A stretch of DNA of 64,000 nt from Alicyclobacillus sacchari (lineage in GTDB: Bacteria > Bacillota > Bacilli > Alicyclobacillales > Alicyclobacillaceae). Below are positions 52,103-61,549 of this stretch, piece by piece (position 1 is the first letter of the stretch; every line of letters starts with the position of its first letter). The translations under genes were made by a program, and so were the position numbers. Location: assembly GCF_004366795.1 (NCBI RefSeq), contig NZ_SORF01000007.1:95963-159962 (forward strand), in the 5' to 3' direction. A model generated the notes under the pieces. It saw only the letters and a list, made by a program, of their open reading frames with translations. It had not been told where the DNA came from and did no database searches.

Positions 52103-52825
52103 TTGGGTAAAGAGGCAACGATTCGACAAATTCTCGTGATCACCGACGGGTGCTCCAATATTGGGCCGGATCCGGTGGACGCCGCAAGGCGAGCCCATGG
52201 CCGAGGGATTGTCGTCAACGTGATTGGCATCGTGGGCGACGGCGAGGCGGCGCAAAAAGGGTATGAAGAGGCACAGTCCATAGCGGACGCCGGTGGCGGT
52301 ATGTGCCGGATCGTCCAGCCGGCGGACATTTCCGCTACCGCGCAGATGATGACGCATCAGACGATGCAGATGACGCTGCAGCAGGTGGTGAATCAGGAAC
52401 TCATGTCGGTGATGGGAAAGACGACCGAGGATCTACCGCCCGCGGAACGCTCGCGCGTGATGCAGGTTGTGGCGAAACTCGAGGAAGAGATCGCATTGCA
52501 ACTGGTTGTCGCGCTCGACATGAGTGCCAGCATGCGCGACAAGATTCCCACTGTGCGCGAGGCTGTACGCGATCTTTCTTTATCTCTGCAGGTTCGCACA
52601 GGATCGCTTGAGGTCGCTGTGCTGAGTTTTCCCGGGAAAGGAGAGGAATCGACAAGACTTGTGCAGCCGTTTTCGAACAAGGTCGATGTGGCCTCTCTCG
52701 AATCGGCATTGGTTGCGCGCGGGGGGACGCCGACGGGGCCGGCAATCGACTATGCAGCATCCTTGATCATCGACCGCCAGCGCACCGTAGATGAGGCCGA
52801 TGGGCCAAGGCGTGACTTTGCATGA
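52103..52825 (+). CDS. yabS: VWA-domain protein YabS
   Basis: A 240-residue protein related to B. subtilis YabS, expressed in the mother cell there; the role is unknown. It starts with ILVITDGCSNIGPDPVDAAR and later contains a MIDAS-like motif VVALDMSASMRDKIPT, as well as GGTPTGPAIDYA. TTG 52103 is 6 bp after GGAGGT. The stop overlaps yabT (ATGA), indicating a functional pair. Confidence 0.88.
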   Translation: MGKEATIRQILVITDGCSNIGPDPVDAARRAHGRGIVVNVIGIVGDGEAAQKGYEEAQSIADAGGGMCRIVQPADISATAQMMTHQTMQMTLQQVVNQELMSVMGKTTEDLPPAERSRVMQVVAKLEEEIALQLVVALDMSASMRDKIPTVREAVRDLSLSLQVRTGSLEVAVLSFPGKGEESTRLVQPFSNKVDVASLESALVARGGTPTGPAIDYAASLIIDRQRTVDEADGPRRDFA

Positions 52826-53727
52826 CCGATAAGTCACAAGTGCAGATTCCAAGCGGCACTTGGATCGTCGGGAAGTGGACAGGCCGTCGCTGGCGCATCC
52901 GCGGGTGCCTGGGCGTTGGTGCGAATGGCGTCGTCTACGCGGTCGATCGCGACGACGGACTGCCGGGCGCGATGAAAGTCTGTGAGGGCGCCGGGCAAGT
53001 CGCGTTCGAATGGTCTTTGCTCGAGCGTGTGAAAGGTGCCCGTTCCTCGTTTCCTGCGCCACAGCAAATTGACGATAGCGATCATCCACACGCGCAATAT
53101 TTCTACGTCATGGAACGCGTCGGGGGTAAGCCGCTGGACAAGGTCTGGCTCGGCTTGAGACCGGCGGATCGCAAGCGCGTGTTGCACGAGATCGTCGCTG
53201 GCTTGGCCCATCTGCACGAGACCGGATATGCATTTTGTGACGTGAAGGCACAAAACATCCTGGTGGATTCCTCTGACGACATGCGCGTACGCTTTGTCGA
53301 TGCGGGGGGTGTTACCCCCCTTGGCAAAGCCGTGCGGCAGTTCACGCCAACCTCGGACGGCGCGTTTTGGGGCGTATGCGAGCGCCGCGCTTCGGCGCAG
53401 TACGATCTCATCGGCGTCGCACTTATGGCTTTGACGCTTGACGTCAAACCACCTGCGAACGTGTTCAGTCAATCCCAAGAACAGCGGCGAGCATGGCTCA
53501 ATAAGGCCATCTTGCAAGTGGCAGAGCCGGGGTGGCGAAGTCTTTTACAAAAAGTGTTGCGCGGTTCTGTGACAGATGCACCTACATTGGCAAGGGCCAT
53601 TCAAAGTATCCCGCTTCCGAAGGAGCCTGATGGAACCGATTGGTCTGCCAAGTTGATGTGGGGCAGCCTTGCGAGCGCAACATTGTCGACTGCCTGTGCA
53701 TGGGCGCTGTATTTGCGCCTGATATAA
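52822..53727 (+). CDS. yabT: Membrane-anchored Ser/Thr kinase-like protein YabT
   Basis: Hanks-type kinase fold, 301 residues, with one C-terminal membrane helix (LASATLSTACAWALYL). The Gly loop LGVGANGVVYAV and the Lys in GAMKVC are present. The catalytic loop reads FCDVKAQNILVD (Asp and Asn kept, HRD altered), and the metal motif reads VDAGG instead of DFG. B. subtilis YabT phosphorylates RecA and AbrB in spore development and is DNA-activated. Activity is plausible because the acidic residues remain. Confidence 0.86.
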   Translation: MTDKSQVQIPSGTWIVGKWTGRRWRIRGCLGVGANGVVYAVDRDDGLPGAMKVCEGAGQVAFEWSLLERVKGARSSFPAPQQIDDSDHPHAQYFYVMERVGGKPLDKVWLGLRPADRKRVLHEIVAGLAHLHETGYAFCDVKAQNILVDSSDDMRVRFVDAGGVTPLGKAVRQFTPTSDGAFWGVCERRASAQYDLIGVALMALTLDVKPPANVFSQSQEQRRAWLNKAILQVAEPGWRSLLQKVLRGSVTDAPTLARAIQSIPLPKEPDGTDWSAKLMWGSLASATLSTACAWALYLRLI

Positions 53728-53813
53728 AAGAGTGCTTTGGCCGGGCGGACGAGGAAGTCGGGCGGCGTATTTGCTACAATGATGGATATGACACCGAAAG
53801 GCGCGGACAGCGA

Positions 53814-55238
53814 TTGAACAACGTCCAGCTTGAACGCGAATTTGCGCAATTCTGCAAAACACACCAACTTCAGTCCGCCCATGCGGTGATTGGCGTTTCG
53901 GGTGGCGTCGATTCCATGGTACTGCTTCAGTTGTGCCATCGCGCCATGCATGGAAGTGAGCCGCTTTTGGGCGGCTTTTCTGTCGTACACGTCGATCACG
54001 GCCTGCGGCCAACCTCAGCCGACGACGCGCAGTTTGTCGCGTCCTATTGTTCTCGTTTAGGGGTTTTCTGTGAGGTCGTCCCCGTTGAGGTGAAGGACTG
54101 CCACGGCGAAGGGATCGAGGCCGCCGCGCGGCGCGTTCGCTACGAGGCCCTGTTGGCAAGGGCGAGATCGTACCCGCATGGTGTCTGCTTGGTTGCTCAT
54201 CACAGTCGAGATCAGTTGGAGACGTTTGTCATGCGTTGGCTTCGCGGATCGGGATTGGCGGGTCTAGGAGCTATGCGCCCTGCCGCAATTCGGGAGGGCG
54301 TACCATTGCTTCGACCTTTGCTACGGGTTAGGCGAAGCGAGATTGTACAATACGCAAACATGTGGGATGTCCCGTTTCGCGAAGACGAGACGAACGCGAA
54401 CACGCGGTTCTTTCGCAATCGTGTTCGGCATGAACTGCTGCCATTGCTCGCAGCCTTGCAACCTGCAGTCGAAGCGAGAACGCTTGATTTGACCGAACAA
54501 TTACAGGCAGACGAGTCGTTTTTGCAGGAACAGGCGGAGCGTGCTCTGGAACAGGTGGTCGTGCGCAGATCCGGGCATGATGTTGAAATCTCGACCGAAG
54601 CGTTTGCCGGGCTTCACCTTTCTTTACAACGCAGGGTTATTCACATACTATTGAATTGTTTCTGCGCGCGGGATTGGCTTTTTTCACACGTCGAGTCAAT
54701 TCGGACGCTAGCCCTGCGCCAGGATACCGCCTCGGCCGCCGTGAGCTTGCCGCACGGTCTAGGCGCTTGGCGAGAGTACGGGCGCATATACATAGGACAT
54801 CAGGCATTGCCGCATGACCATGAGACGCGAGGTCCTCGCTCGATTGCACAATGGGACTTGGTGCACGTGCGGCAGTTGTCATTTGCATCTGCAGGCGTGT
54901 TCTGGCGTTTTCGCGCGCTTCCAATCGCGAAGCTTCCGCCACAGCCACGCAGATCGCCTTGGCGGGCATATGTGCCCGACGTGGATTTTGTGGAAATCGT
55001 CTGCGGCCTGCCAACCAGTGTTCGCGTTCGTCCGCTTGGCCTGGCAGGGAGCAAGAAATTGCAGGACGTTTTTTCCGACAGCAAAATTCCGCGTCGGCTC
55101 CGTCCCGGCTGGCCCATAGTTCGCGTGGCCGGCAGGATTGTCTGGATCCCAGGCGCTGTGCGTACGGATGTACAAAGGTGGGATGACACGGGCGGAGGAT
55201 ACGCATTGTTTGCGCGGCCATCGAGATTCCAGGACTAG
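53814..55238 (+). CDS. tilS: tRNA(Ile)-lysidine synthetase
   Basis: Converts C34 of tRNA-Ile(CAU) to lysidine. The 474-residue protein has the N-type PP-loop GVSGGVDSMVLLQL (about residues 26-39), HVDHGLRPTSADDAQF, AAARRVRYEAL, AHHSRDQLETFVMRWLRGSG and LRPLLRVRRSEI; the C-terminal domain is near VRPLGLAGSKKLQDVF. TTG 53814 is my choice, after GAAAGG; the longer frame overlaps yabT. hpt follows as in Bacillus. Confidence 0.93.
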   Translation: MNNVQLEREFAQFCKTHQLQSAHAVIGVSGGVDSMVLLQLCHRAMHGSEPLLGGFSVVHVDHGLRPTSADDAQFVASYCSRLGVFCEVVPVEVKDCHGEGIEAAARRVRYEALLARARSYPHGVCLVAHHSRDQLETFVMRWLRGSGLAGLGAMRPAAIREGVPLLRPLLRVRRSEIVQYANMWDVPFREDETNANTRFFRNRVRHELLPLLAALQPAVEARTLDLTEQLQADESFLQEQAERALEQVVVRRSGHDVEISTEAFAGLHLSLQRRVIHILLNCFCARDWLFSHVESIRTLALRQDTASAAVSLPHGLGAWREYGRIYIGHQALPHDHETRGPRSIAQWDLVHVRQLSFASAGVFWRFRALPIAKLPPQPRRSPWRAYVPDVDFVEIVCGLPTSVRVRPLGLAGSKKLQDVFSDSKIPRRLRPGWPIVRVAGRIVWIPGAVRTDVQRWDDTGGGYALFARPSRFQD

Positions 55239-55312
55239 GTCTCGCTGGACGGACATGTGATGCAAAGGGTCAGCGTATGATAATGAAATCACAGATGTTT
55301 TGGGAGGCACTC

Positions 55313-55879
55313 ATGCATCCGGACTTGGAACGCATCCTATTTGATGAACAAACGATTCTAGAAAAAGTGAGCCAGTTAGGCGCACAGTTGAGCGCGGACT
55401 ACTACGATAAAAATCCGCTGTTTATTTGTATTTTGAAGGGTGCAGCACTGTTCATGGCCGATTTGGTCAAGCGGGTAACGGTTCCGATGGAGATGGACTT
55501 CATGGCGATTTCAAGCTATGGCGCTTCCACGCAATCCTCCGGTGCGGTTCGCATTTTAAATGACCTTGGCAAGCCGATTGAGGGGCGGGACGTCATTATT
55601 GTCGAGGACATTGTCGACACTGGGCTTACGCTTGCCTATTTACGGGATACGCTGCTTCGCCGGCAAGCGGCATCGGTTCGCATCGTAGCCTTGTTCGACA
55701 AACCCGGCGGCCGCAAGGTGGATATCGTCCCTGATTACTACGGTTTTACCGTGCCTAATGAATTTATTGTCGGCTATGGACTCGACTATGCGGAACGGTA
55801 TCGCAACCTCCCGTTCGTCGGCGTGTTGAAATCTGACATCTATGCGACAGGCGAATCGGATGAGCCGAAACAGGCTTGA
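55313..55879 (+). CDS. hpt: Hypoxanthine-guanine phosphoribosyltransferase
   Basis: Purine salvage enzyme, 188 residues. The PRPP loop VIIVEDIVDTGLTLAYL, CILKGAALFMADL, SSYGASTQSSG and YGLDYAERYRNLPFVG are family-typical. ATG 55313 follows GGGAGG; an upstream in-frame start at 55277 adds 12 residues without an RBS. In B. subtilis HprT also modulates ftsH expression with TilS. The stop lies in the ftsH promoter region. Confidence 0.95.
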   Translation: MHPDLERILFDEQTILEKVSQLGAQLSADYYDKNPLFICILKGAALFMADLVKRVTVPMEMDFMAISSYGASTQSSGAVRILNDLGKPIEGRDVIIVEDIVDTGLTLAYLRDTLLRRQAASVRIVALFDKPGGRKVDIVPDYYGFTVPNEFIVGYGLDYAERYRNLPFVGVLKSDIYATGESDEPKQA

Positions 55880-55882
55880 CGA

Positions 55883-55915
55883 TTGCTAGGAACGCCCATA
55901 TGGGTATGGTACAAT
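55883..55915 (+). promoter_or_regulatory. Probable ftsH promoter
   Basis: TACAAT at 55910-55915 is a good -10. The -35 is poor: TTGCTA (55883-55888) would need a 21-bp spacer. The palindrome CCCATATGGG (55895-55904) lies between them and could be an operator. Confidence 0.45.
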
Positions 55916-55945
55916 AGTCGCGCCATGACCGAGAGGAGGTAAGGC

Positions 55946-57754
55946 ATGAACCGTTTTTACCGGAGCATCCTGTTATACGTGCTGATTTTGTTGGTACTCG
56001 TTGGCGTCGTGCAATATCTGACTGGTTCAGAGCGGGCGCGCGGGCCAATTCCATACACGCAATTTGTGACGTACGTGAAAGATGGAGACATCAGTGGAAC
56101 GGTGCAGGTGACACCGGAGGGGCTGACCGCGACCATCGATGGATCGTTGAAAAATGGGCAAAAGTTTGAGACGCGAGCCCTGTATGACAATAACCTCGGT
56201 CCCTTCTTGACAAACCACAATGTTTCGTACAACGTGACGCCGCAGCCTCGTGGCAGCGTCTGGATTTCGTTTTTAGAGCAAGTGGTTCCGTTTGTGTTCC
56301 TGTTCATCCTGATGTTCTTCTTGTTTAATCAGGCCCAGGGCGGGGGCAGCCGCGTGATGAACTTCGGCAAGAGCCGGGCTCGCCTCTATTCTGAGGAGAA
56401 GCGGAAGGTTACGTTTGCGGATGTCGCGGGAGCGGATGAAGAAAAGGCCGAGCTCGAAGAGATCGTCGATTTCTTAAAGGATCCGAAGCGTTTCTCGACA
56501 CTCGGTGCCCGCATTCCAAAAGGTGTTTTGCTCGTTGGACCGCCGGGCACCGGCAAAACCCTGCTCGCACGCGCAGTTGCAGGTGAAGCGGGCGTACCGT
56601 TTTTCAGTATCAGTGGATCGGATTTCGTCGAAATGTTTGTAGGTGTCGGTGCTTCTCGCGTGCGTGACTTGTTCGACAATGCCAAGAAGAACGCACCTTG
56701 CATCATTTTCATTGACGAGATCGATGCCGTGGGTCGTCATCGCGGTGCGGGTCTCGGCGGCGGACACGATGAACGCGAACAAACGCTGAACCAGCTGCTC
56801 GTGGAGATGGACGGTTTTTCTGCCAATGAGGGAATTATTATTATTGCGGCGACGAACCGCCCCGACATTCTCGATCCGGCTTTGCTGCGGCCTGGACGTA
56901 TGGATCGGCAAATTGTTGTCAATCGACCGGACGTCAAGGGACGCGAGGAAATTTTGCGCGTGCACGCGCGAAACAAGCCGTTTGCCAAAGGTATTAATTT
57001 AGAGACAATCGCGAAACGCACGCCTGGTTTTACCGGTGCCGATCTCGAAAACGTCCTGAACGAAGCCGCTTTATTGGCCGCGCGGAGACGGGAACGGGAA
57101 ATCACCGAAGGTGACATCGACGAAGCTATTGACCGCGTGATGGCGGGACCTGAGAAGCGAAGCCGCGTGATGAGCGAACAGGAGCGTCGGTTGGTTGCGT
57201 TTCACGAGGCAGGGCATGCGGTGGTTGGTTATTTCGTGCAGCCTGAGCGCACAGTACATAAAGTGACCATTGTGCCGCGCGGAATGGCTGGAGGTTATAC
57301 CTTATCGCTTCCGAAAGAGGACAGGTACTTCATTACGAAGCAGCAAATGCTCGATGAAATCTGTATGACGTTGGGCGGGCGGGTCGCCGAAGAAATTGTT
57401 TTCGGGGAAATCAGTACGGGCGCTTCTGGTGATCTGGAGCGCGTGACCACTGTAGCTCGTCAAATGATTACCGAGTACGGCATGAGCGATCGACTAGGTC
57501 TTTTGCAGTATGGGAGCCGTCAAGGCGGCCAGATTTTCTTGGGCCGGGATTTGCAGGGCGAGCAGAATTACAGCGATCAAGTTGCGTTTGAAATCGACAA
57601 AGAGATGCGGGACATTGTCGAGGCCTGCCATGAACGTACACGTAAGATCCTGACGGAAAAGCGTGCTTGCCTGAATGCGTTGGCAGAACGCCTCTTGGAA
57701 AAAGAGACAATTGATGAACAAGAGGTTCGCGAAATTATGGAAAGTTGCGGCTGA
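55946..57754 (+). CDS. ftsH: ATP-dependent zinc metalloprotease FtsH
   Basis: Membrane-anchored AAA+ protease. The 602-residue protein has two helices (about 5-22 and 113-130), Walker A GPPGTGKT (about 197-204), Walker [12 protein letters not shown], the SRH region [17 protein letters not shown], and the zinc site HEAGH (about 420-424). ATG 55946 follows GAGAGGAGGT. It is somewhat shorter at the C-terminus than B. subtilis FtsH (637). A strong terminator follows. Confidence 0.97.
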   Translation: MNRFYRSILLYVLILLVLVGVVQYLTGSERARGPIPYTQFVTYVKDGDISGTVQVTPEGLTATIDGSLKNGQKFETRALYDNNLGPFLTNHNVSYNVTPQPRGSVWISFLEQVVPFVFLFILMFFLFNQAQGGGSRVMNFGKSRARLYSEEKRKVTFADVAGADEEKAELEEIVDFLKDPKRFSTLGARIPKGVLLVGPPGTGKTLLARAVAGEAGVPFFSISGSDFVEMFVGVGASRVRDLFDNAKKNAPCIIFIDEIDAVGRHRGAGLGGGHDEREQTLNQLLVEMDGFSANEGIIIIAATNRPDILDPALLRPGRMDRQIVVNRPDVKGREEILRVHARNKPFAKGINLETIAKRTPGFTGADLENVLNEAALLAARRREREITEGDIDEAIDRVMAGPEKRSRVMSEQERRLVAFHEAGHAVVGYFVQPERTVHKVTIVPRGMAGGYTLSLPKEDRYFITKQQMLDEICMTLGGRVAEEIVFGEISTGASGDLERVTTVARQMITEYGMSDRLGLLQYGSRQGGQIFLGRDLQGEQNYSDQVAFEIDKEMRDIVEACHERTRKILTEKRACLNALAERLLEKETIDEQEVREIMESCG

Positions 57755-57771
57755 TTTGTATCACAAATTGT

Positions 57772-57802
57772 GCCTCCGAGGCAGGAACTCGGAGGCTTTT
57801 TT
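57772..57802 (+). terminator. Intrinsic terminator of ftsH
   Basis: GCCTCCGAG/CTCGGAGGC, loop of 7, then TTTTTT. Confidence 0.93.
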
Positions 57803-57860
57803 GTGAAATACATATGGGATTCGACAACAATCATGATCTTGCGATGGAGGGGTTTGTCCC

Positions 57861-58940
57861 GTGAGATGGGTCGCCTTACAATACGTTAAGCCAGACTCTG
57901 TGTTAGCACAAAGGGTGGCGGACAAGCGAGGAAGGACCCTGTTGGCACGGGGCGTTGTGCTGACCGAGAGTCTGATTCGTCGGCTCGGTGAGGTGGGTGT
58001 CCGAGCTGTGTGTATCGAAAATCAGGCGACTGACGACATTCTGGTGCGTGAAATCGTCGATGAGCGCACGAAAGTACAATTGCTCGGCATGACGTACGAC
58101 ACGCTGCACGAACTGGCCACGGCTCAATTCACGCCTTGCGTGCAGCCGAAACGGTTACGCCAATCGTTCGCTCCCGTGGTCGAGGATGTCATTGCACAAT
58201 TGAAGGAAACTGGCGGTGCTGGCGATCAACTCAGCTCGGTGTATGTGGCAGATGGAGAACTGTTTCACCATTCCGTCAATGTAACGTTTTATACACTTAC
58301 GTTGGGGATGCACATGGGGCTTACAAAATCGGAGTTGATTGACCTGGGTATCGGTACCTTACTGCACGATGTGGGTAAGTTGTGCGTTGATTCCCGCGTG
58401 CTTCAGAAACCTGGGCGCTTATCGGATGAGGAATTCGAAGAAATCAAGCGCCATGCTCAGCTCGGCTATGACATACTTACCCGGGAGGGTGACATCTCCG
58501 CGCGATCTTCCATCGTTGCGTTGCAGCATCACGAGCGCATGGATGGCAGCGGTTATCCGAGCGGGCTGGCGGGCAGGGACATTCATCTATTCAGCCAGTT
58601 GTCTGCGGTTGCTGACGTGTACGAGGCGCTGACCGCAAACCGGGTGTATCGGCGTGCGTTTTTGCCTCATGATGCACTGAGGATGATTCAGCAGGATCAC
58701 GATAAGGGGCGGTTTTCGGATTCGGCGGTACAGGCGTTTCGTGAGACCATCTCCATTTACCCAATCGGCATGTCCGTTCGGTTATCGAATAGGCATCTTG
58801 CCGTTGTTGTGCGGCCCTCGCAAAATCTTCAGTTTCCGGTTGTCCGGGCCATCGAAGACCAGTATGGCCAAGTGATTGCCCCCTATGAAATCGACCTGGC
58901 AAACGTGGCTGATATTTGGATTGAAGCCTGTGAATCTTAA
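57861..58940 (+). CDS. HD-GYP domain protein, putative cyclic-di-GMP phosphodiesterase
   Basis: A 359-residue protein with an N-terminal DUF3391-like region (ARGVVLTESLIRRLGEVGV) and a complete HD-GYP domain: HHSVNVTFY, GTLLHDVGK (His/Asp near 169-170), LQHHERMDGSGYPSG (GYP near 231-233), and VADVYEALTANRVYR. A c-di-GMP hydrolase role is likely by family but not proven. GTG 57861 follows GGAGGGG. In B. subtilis coaX fills this position, between ftsH and hslO. Confidence 0.88.
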   Translation: MRWVALQYVKPDSVLAQRVADKRGRTLLARGVVLTESLIRRLGEVGVRAVCIENQATDDILVREIVDERTKVQLLGMTYDTLHELATAQFTPCVQPKRLRQSFAPVVEDVIAQLKETGGAGDQLSSVYVADGELFHHSVNVTFYTLTLGMHMGLTKSELIDLGIGTLLHDVGKLCVDSRVLQKPGRLSDEEFEEIKRHAQLGYDILTREGDISARSSIVALQHHERMDGSGYPSGLAGRDIHLFSQLSAVADVYEALTANRVYRRAFLPHDALRMIQQDHDKGRFSDSAVQAFRETISIYPIGMSVRLSNRHLAVVVRPSQNLQFPVVRAIEDQYGQVIAPYEIDLANVADIWIEACES

Positions 58941-58979
58941 CGAGAAGTGCTGACCAAGATGCGGAGGCGGAGAGATACC

Positions 58980-59885
58980 ATGACGACGGATCGAATCATT
59001 CGAGCTATCGCCCGCGACGGCCGTGTGCGTGTGCTCACCTGTGTAACAACAGAACTTGTTCGCACATTACAAAAACGACATGACACATGGCCTGTAGCCA
59101 CAGCCGCGCTGGGTCGAACGGCCTCCATCTCGGCGATGATGGCCATGTTATTGAAGAATGAAGAGTCGCTTACCGTGAAAGTCGCAGGTGACGGTCCGGT
59201 TGGCCAGATTTGGGTGGAGGCTCTGCCAAACGGGGATGTTCGCGGCTATGTGGACAACCCATATGTCGATCTGCCACTCAATGCGGCTGGCAAACTGGAC
59301 GTGGGCGGCGCTGTCGGAAGCGGTCATTTGTACGTCATTCGGGACACTGGACTGCGAGATTATTACACCAGCAGCAGTGAACTGCAATCAGGCGAGATCG
59401 CCGACGATTTTACGTATTATTTTGTAACGTCCGAACAGACGCCGTCTGCCGTTGGCGCGGGTGTGCTCGTGGATACAGATGATGCGCCAATCGTTGCCGG
59501 GGGCTTTCTCGTCCAATTGATGCCGGATCACCGTGAGGAGGATATTGCCTATATCGAAGAGGGGTTGCAACGAGTACCCAGCGTCACGTCTTTCCTCGAG
59601 TCGCATACAAGTGCGGAAGCCTTGCTGCATGAGCTCTGTCCTGACGCACAGATTTTAGCCATGCAAGATGTTCGCTTCCGCTGTAAATGTTCGTATGAGC
59701 GCATCAAGCGAATTCTTCTGAGCTTAGGTGCGGACGAGCTTGCATCCATCCGGAAGGAACAGGGCATTGCGGAAGTCACGTGTCACTTCTGCGGGAACGT
59801 GTACACGTTCGAAGAGGAAGAACTCGAATCGATGATTGCAACATTGCAGGCAAGTGTCGAGGAGACGGGTGAAGGAACCGTATGA
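58980..59885 (+). CDS. hslO: Redox-regulated chaperone Hsp33
   Basis: Chaperone switched on by oxidation and heat. 301 residues with TAALGRTASISAMMAMLLK, DGPVGQIWVEALPNGDVRGYV near the N-terminal half, and the C-terminal redox zinc site: CKC near 235 and CHFC near 268. ATG 58980 follows GGAGGCGGAGAG. The stop overlaps folP (ATGA). Confidence 0.95.
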   Translation: MTTDRIIRAIARDGRVRVLTCVTTELVRTLQKRHDTWPVATAALGRTASISAMMAMLLKNEESLTVKVAGDGPVGQIWVEALPNGDVRGYVDNPYVDLPLNAAGKLDVGGAVGSGHLYVIRDTGLRDYYTSSSELQSGEIADDFTYYFVTSEQTPSAVGAGVLVDTDDAPIVAGGFLVQLMPDHREEDIAYIEEGLQRVPSVTSFLESHTSAEALLHELCPDAQILAMQDVRFRCKCSYERIKRILLSLGADELASIRKEQGIAEVTCHFCGNVYTFEEEELESMIATLQASVEETGEGTV

Positions 59886-60658
59886 CACTGGTTATGGGCA
59901 TCCTGAATGTGACGCCAGACTCGTTTTCCGACGGGGGACGCTATGTCGATCCAGGCGCGGCGAGTGAGCGAGCGTTTGCTATGGTTGAAGAAGGGGCTGG
60001 CGTGATCGACATTGGCGCGGAAAGTACACGCCCAGGGTTCACGGCCCTCGATCCCGACACGGAGTGGCAGCGCTTGAAGCCTGTCCTTGCCCGGCTGTGC
60101 GGCAAGCTCTCGGTACCCATTTCTGTCGACACCTATCACGCGCAGACGGCGCTCCAAGCTGCTGAAATGGGCGTTGAGATCATCAATGACGTGTCTGCTG
60201 CTGCGGATCCGGAGATGGCCCGCACGGTACGGGAGACAGGCTTACAGTACGTGTATATGCACAATCGTACAGGGATTGAGCCATCGCTCACCGTCGACAT
60301 CTTCTTGGCGGAAATACGTTACGGGATTGATCGCCTCCTGCAGAGAGGAGTCAAGCAGAGTCAGCTCATTGTCGATCCTGGGGTGGGGTTTGCGAAAACT
60401 CAAGCACAAAACCTCGAGTGCATTCGCGAGATCGACAAGTTTCGCGGCTTGGGTTACCCAGTCCTGCTTGGGACGAGCCGAAAGCGGGTGATTGGCAACG
60501 TGTTGGGGTTGCCGGTGAACGAACGGCTCGAGGGCAGTCTTGCGACGGTGGCTTACGCCGTAGCGCAAGGTGTGGAAATGGTTCGTGTTCACGACGTACG
60601 CGAGACGGTTCGCTTGTGTCGGATGATGGAGGCGATTGTTCATGCCTCAGGCGCCTGA
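59882..60658 (+). CDS. folP: Dihydropteroate synthase
   Basis: Condenses p-aminobenzoate with DHPPP in folate synthesis; the sulfonamide target. The 258 residues include GILNVTPDSFSDGGRY, DIGAESTRPG, SVDTYHAQTALQAAEMGVEI, VDPGVGFAK and GTSRKRVIG. It overlaps hslO by ATGA and folK by 17 bp. The pab and cysK genes which precede it in B. subtilis are missing here, as is folB. Confidence 0.96.
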   Translation: MTLVMGILNVTPDSFSDGGRYVDPGAASERAFAMVEEGAGVIDIGAESTRPGFTALDPDTEWQRLKPVLARLCGKLSVPISVDTYHAQTALQAAEMGVEIINDVSAAADPEMARTVRETGLQYVYMHNRTGIEPSLTVDIFLAEIRYGIDRLLQRGVKQSQLIVDPGVGFAKTQAQNLECIREIDKFRGLGYPVLLGTSRKRVIGNVLGLPVNERLEGSLATVAYAVAQGVEMVRVHDVRETVRLCRMMEAIVHASGA

Positions 60659-61148
60659 TGGGGTACATGATGTTTACATTGGTGCAGGATCCAATGTGGG
60701 CAAGCGCTTGTTTCATCTCGACGCCGCAGTGTGCGGATTGCGTGATATTGGGGAAATTGTGCAATGTTCACCTGTATATGAAACCGATCCCGTCGGATAT
60801 GCGAACCAAGACAAGTTTCTCAATATGGTCGTGCACCTGCGCACCACCGCAAAGCCGCGTGAGTTGCTCGAGTACCTTGCTCGTCTTGAACAGCAGGCGC
60901 GGCGTGAGCGTACGATTCGATTTGGACCACGCACGCTCGATCTCGACATTTTGTTGTACGACAACGACTACTACTGCGTTTCCGATTTGCAAATTCCCCA
61001 TCCGCGAATGTGGGAGCGAGCGTTTGTGATCGTTCCGCTGGCCGATCTTACGCCGGACCGCCTTGGATTGGGGGGGATCCGCGTGGGGCAACTCGCAAAG
61101 TCTTTGCAGGTTGGAGAAGAGGTGCGATATGTCGGACGTTTTTGGTAG
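60642..61148 (+). CDS. folK: HPPK, 6-hydroxymethyl-dihydropterin pyrophosphokinase
   Basis: Makes the DHPPP substrate of FolP. 168 residues with VYIGAGSNVGKRLFHLD, VYETDPVGYANQDKFLNMVV, RTIRFGPRTLDLDILLYD (HPPK signature) and IPHPRMWERAFVIVPLADL. ATG 60642 follows GGAGG inside the folP end, so the two are coupled. The 3' end overlaps the XRE gene by 20 bp. Confidence 0.96.
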   Translation: MPQAPDGVHDVYIGAGSNVGKRLFHLDAAVCGLRDIGEIVQCSPVYETDPVGYANQDKFLNMVVHLRTTAKPRELLEYLARLEQQARRERTIRFGPRTLDLDILLYDNDYYCVSDLQIPHPRMWERAFVIVPLADLTPDRLGLGGIRVGQLAKSLQVGEEVRYVGRFW

Positions 61149-61383
61149 AAAGCTACGGGCATTCCGGAAACTGAAAAACCTGACGCAGATCGAATTGGCT
61201 GAGAAGTTGGCAGTCAGTGTGGCCATTGTAGGTTCGTTGGAACGTGGGACGCGAGTTCCCACACCGCAGTTGGTCGGCGAAATATCTCGTATCTTGCAAG
61301 TTAGTGAAGATGAGCTTTTCGGTCGCTCCGCATCGGACGTTGTGGGCAATGATGACACTCAAGCCAGGCGGAACGTCCGTTGA
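61129..61383 (+). CDS. XRE-family regulator (YazB-like)
   Basis: 84 residues with one Cro/CI-type helix-turn-helix: FGRKLRAFRKLKNLTQIELA, VSVAIVGSLERGTRVPTPQ, then ISRILQVSEDELFG. It corresponds by position to B. subtilis YazB (downstream of folK), whose targets are unknown. ATG 61129 lies in folK after AGAAGAGG. Its last codons overlap the -35 of the greA promoter. Confidence 0.88.
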   Translation: MSDVFGRKLRAFRKLKNLTQIELAEKLAVSVAIVGSLERGTRVPTPQLVGEISRILQVSEDELFGRSASDVVGNDDTQARRNVR

Positions 61384-61408
61384 CAATCTGTGGGGCCGTC
61401 TCTATAAT
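61380..61408 (+). promoter_or_regulatory. Sigma-A promoter of greA-lysS
   Basis: TTGACA 61380-61385, 17-bp spacer, TATAAT 61403-61408; perfect consensus. It leaves a leader of about 135 nt before greA in which I see no further gene. Confidence 0.9.
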
Positions 61409-61549
61409 GGCGCATAGATCATCGACAGCCTCTCGCACGGCGTCTTCTCGACAGCGATGGCCCTTAGAATGTGCGTGCTGCCATATTCATGGTAGGCACG
61501 CTTGTCGCATATGAATCGTTCACTGGCTTGTGTAAAGGAGAGAAGGCAT

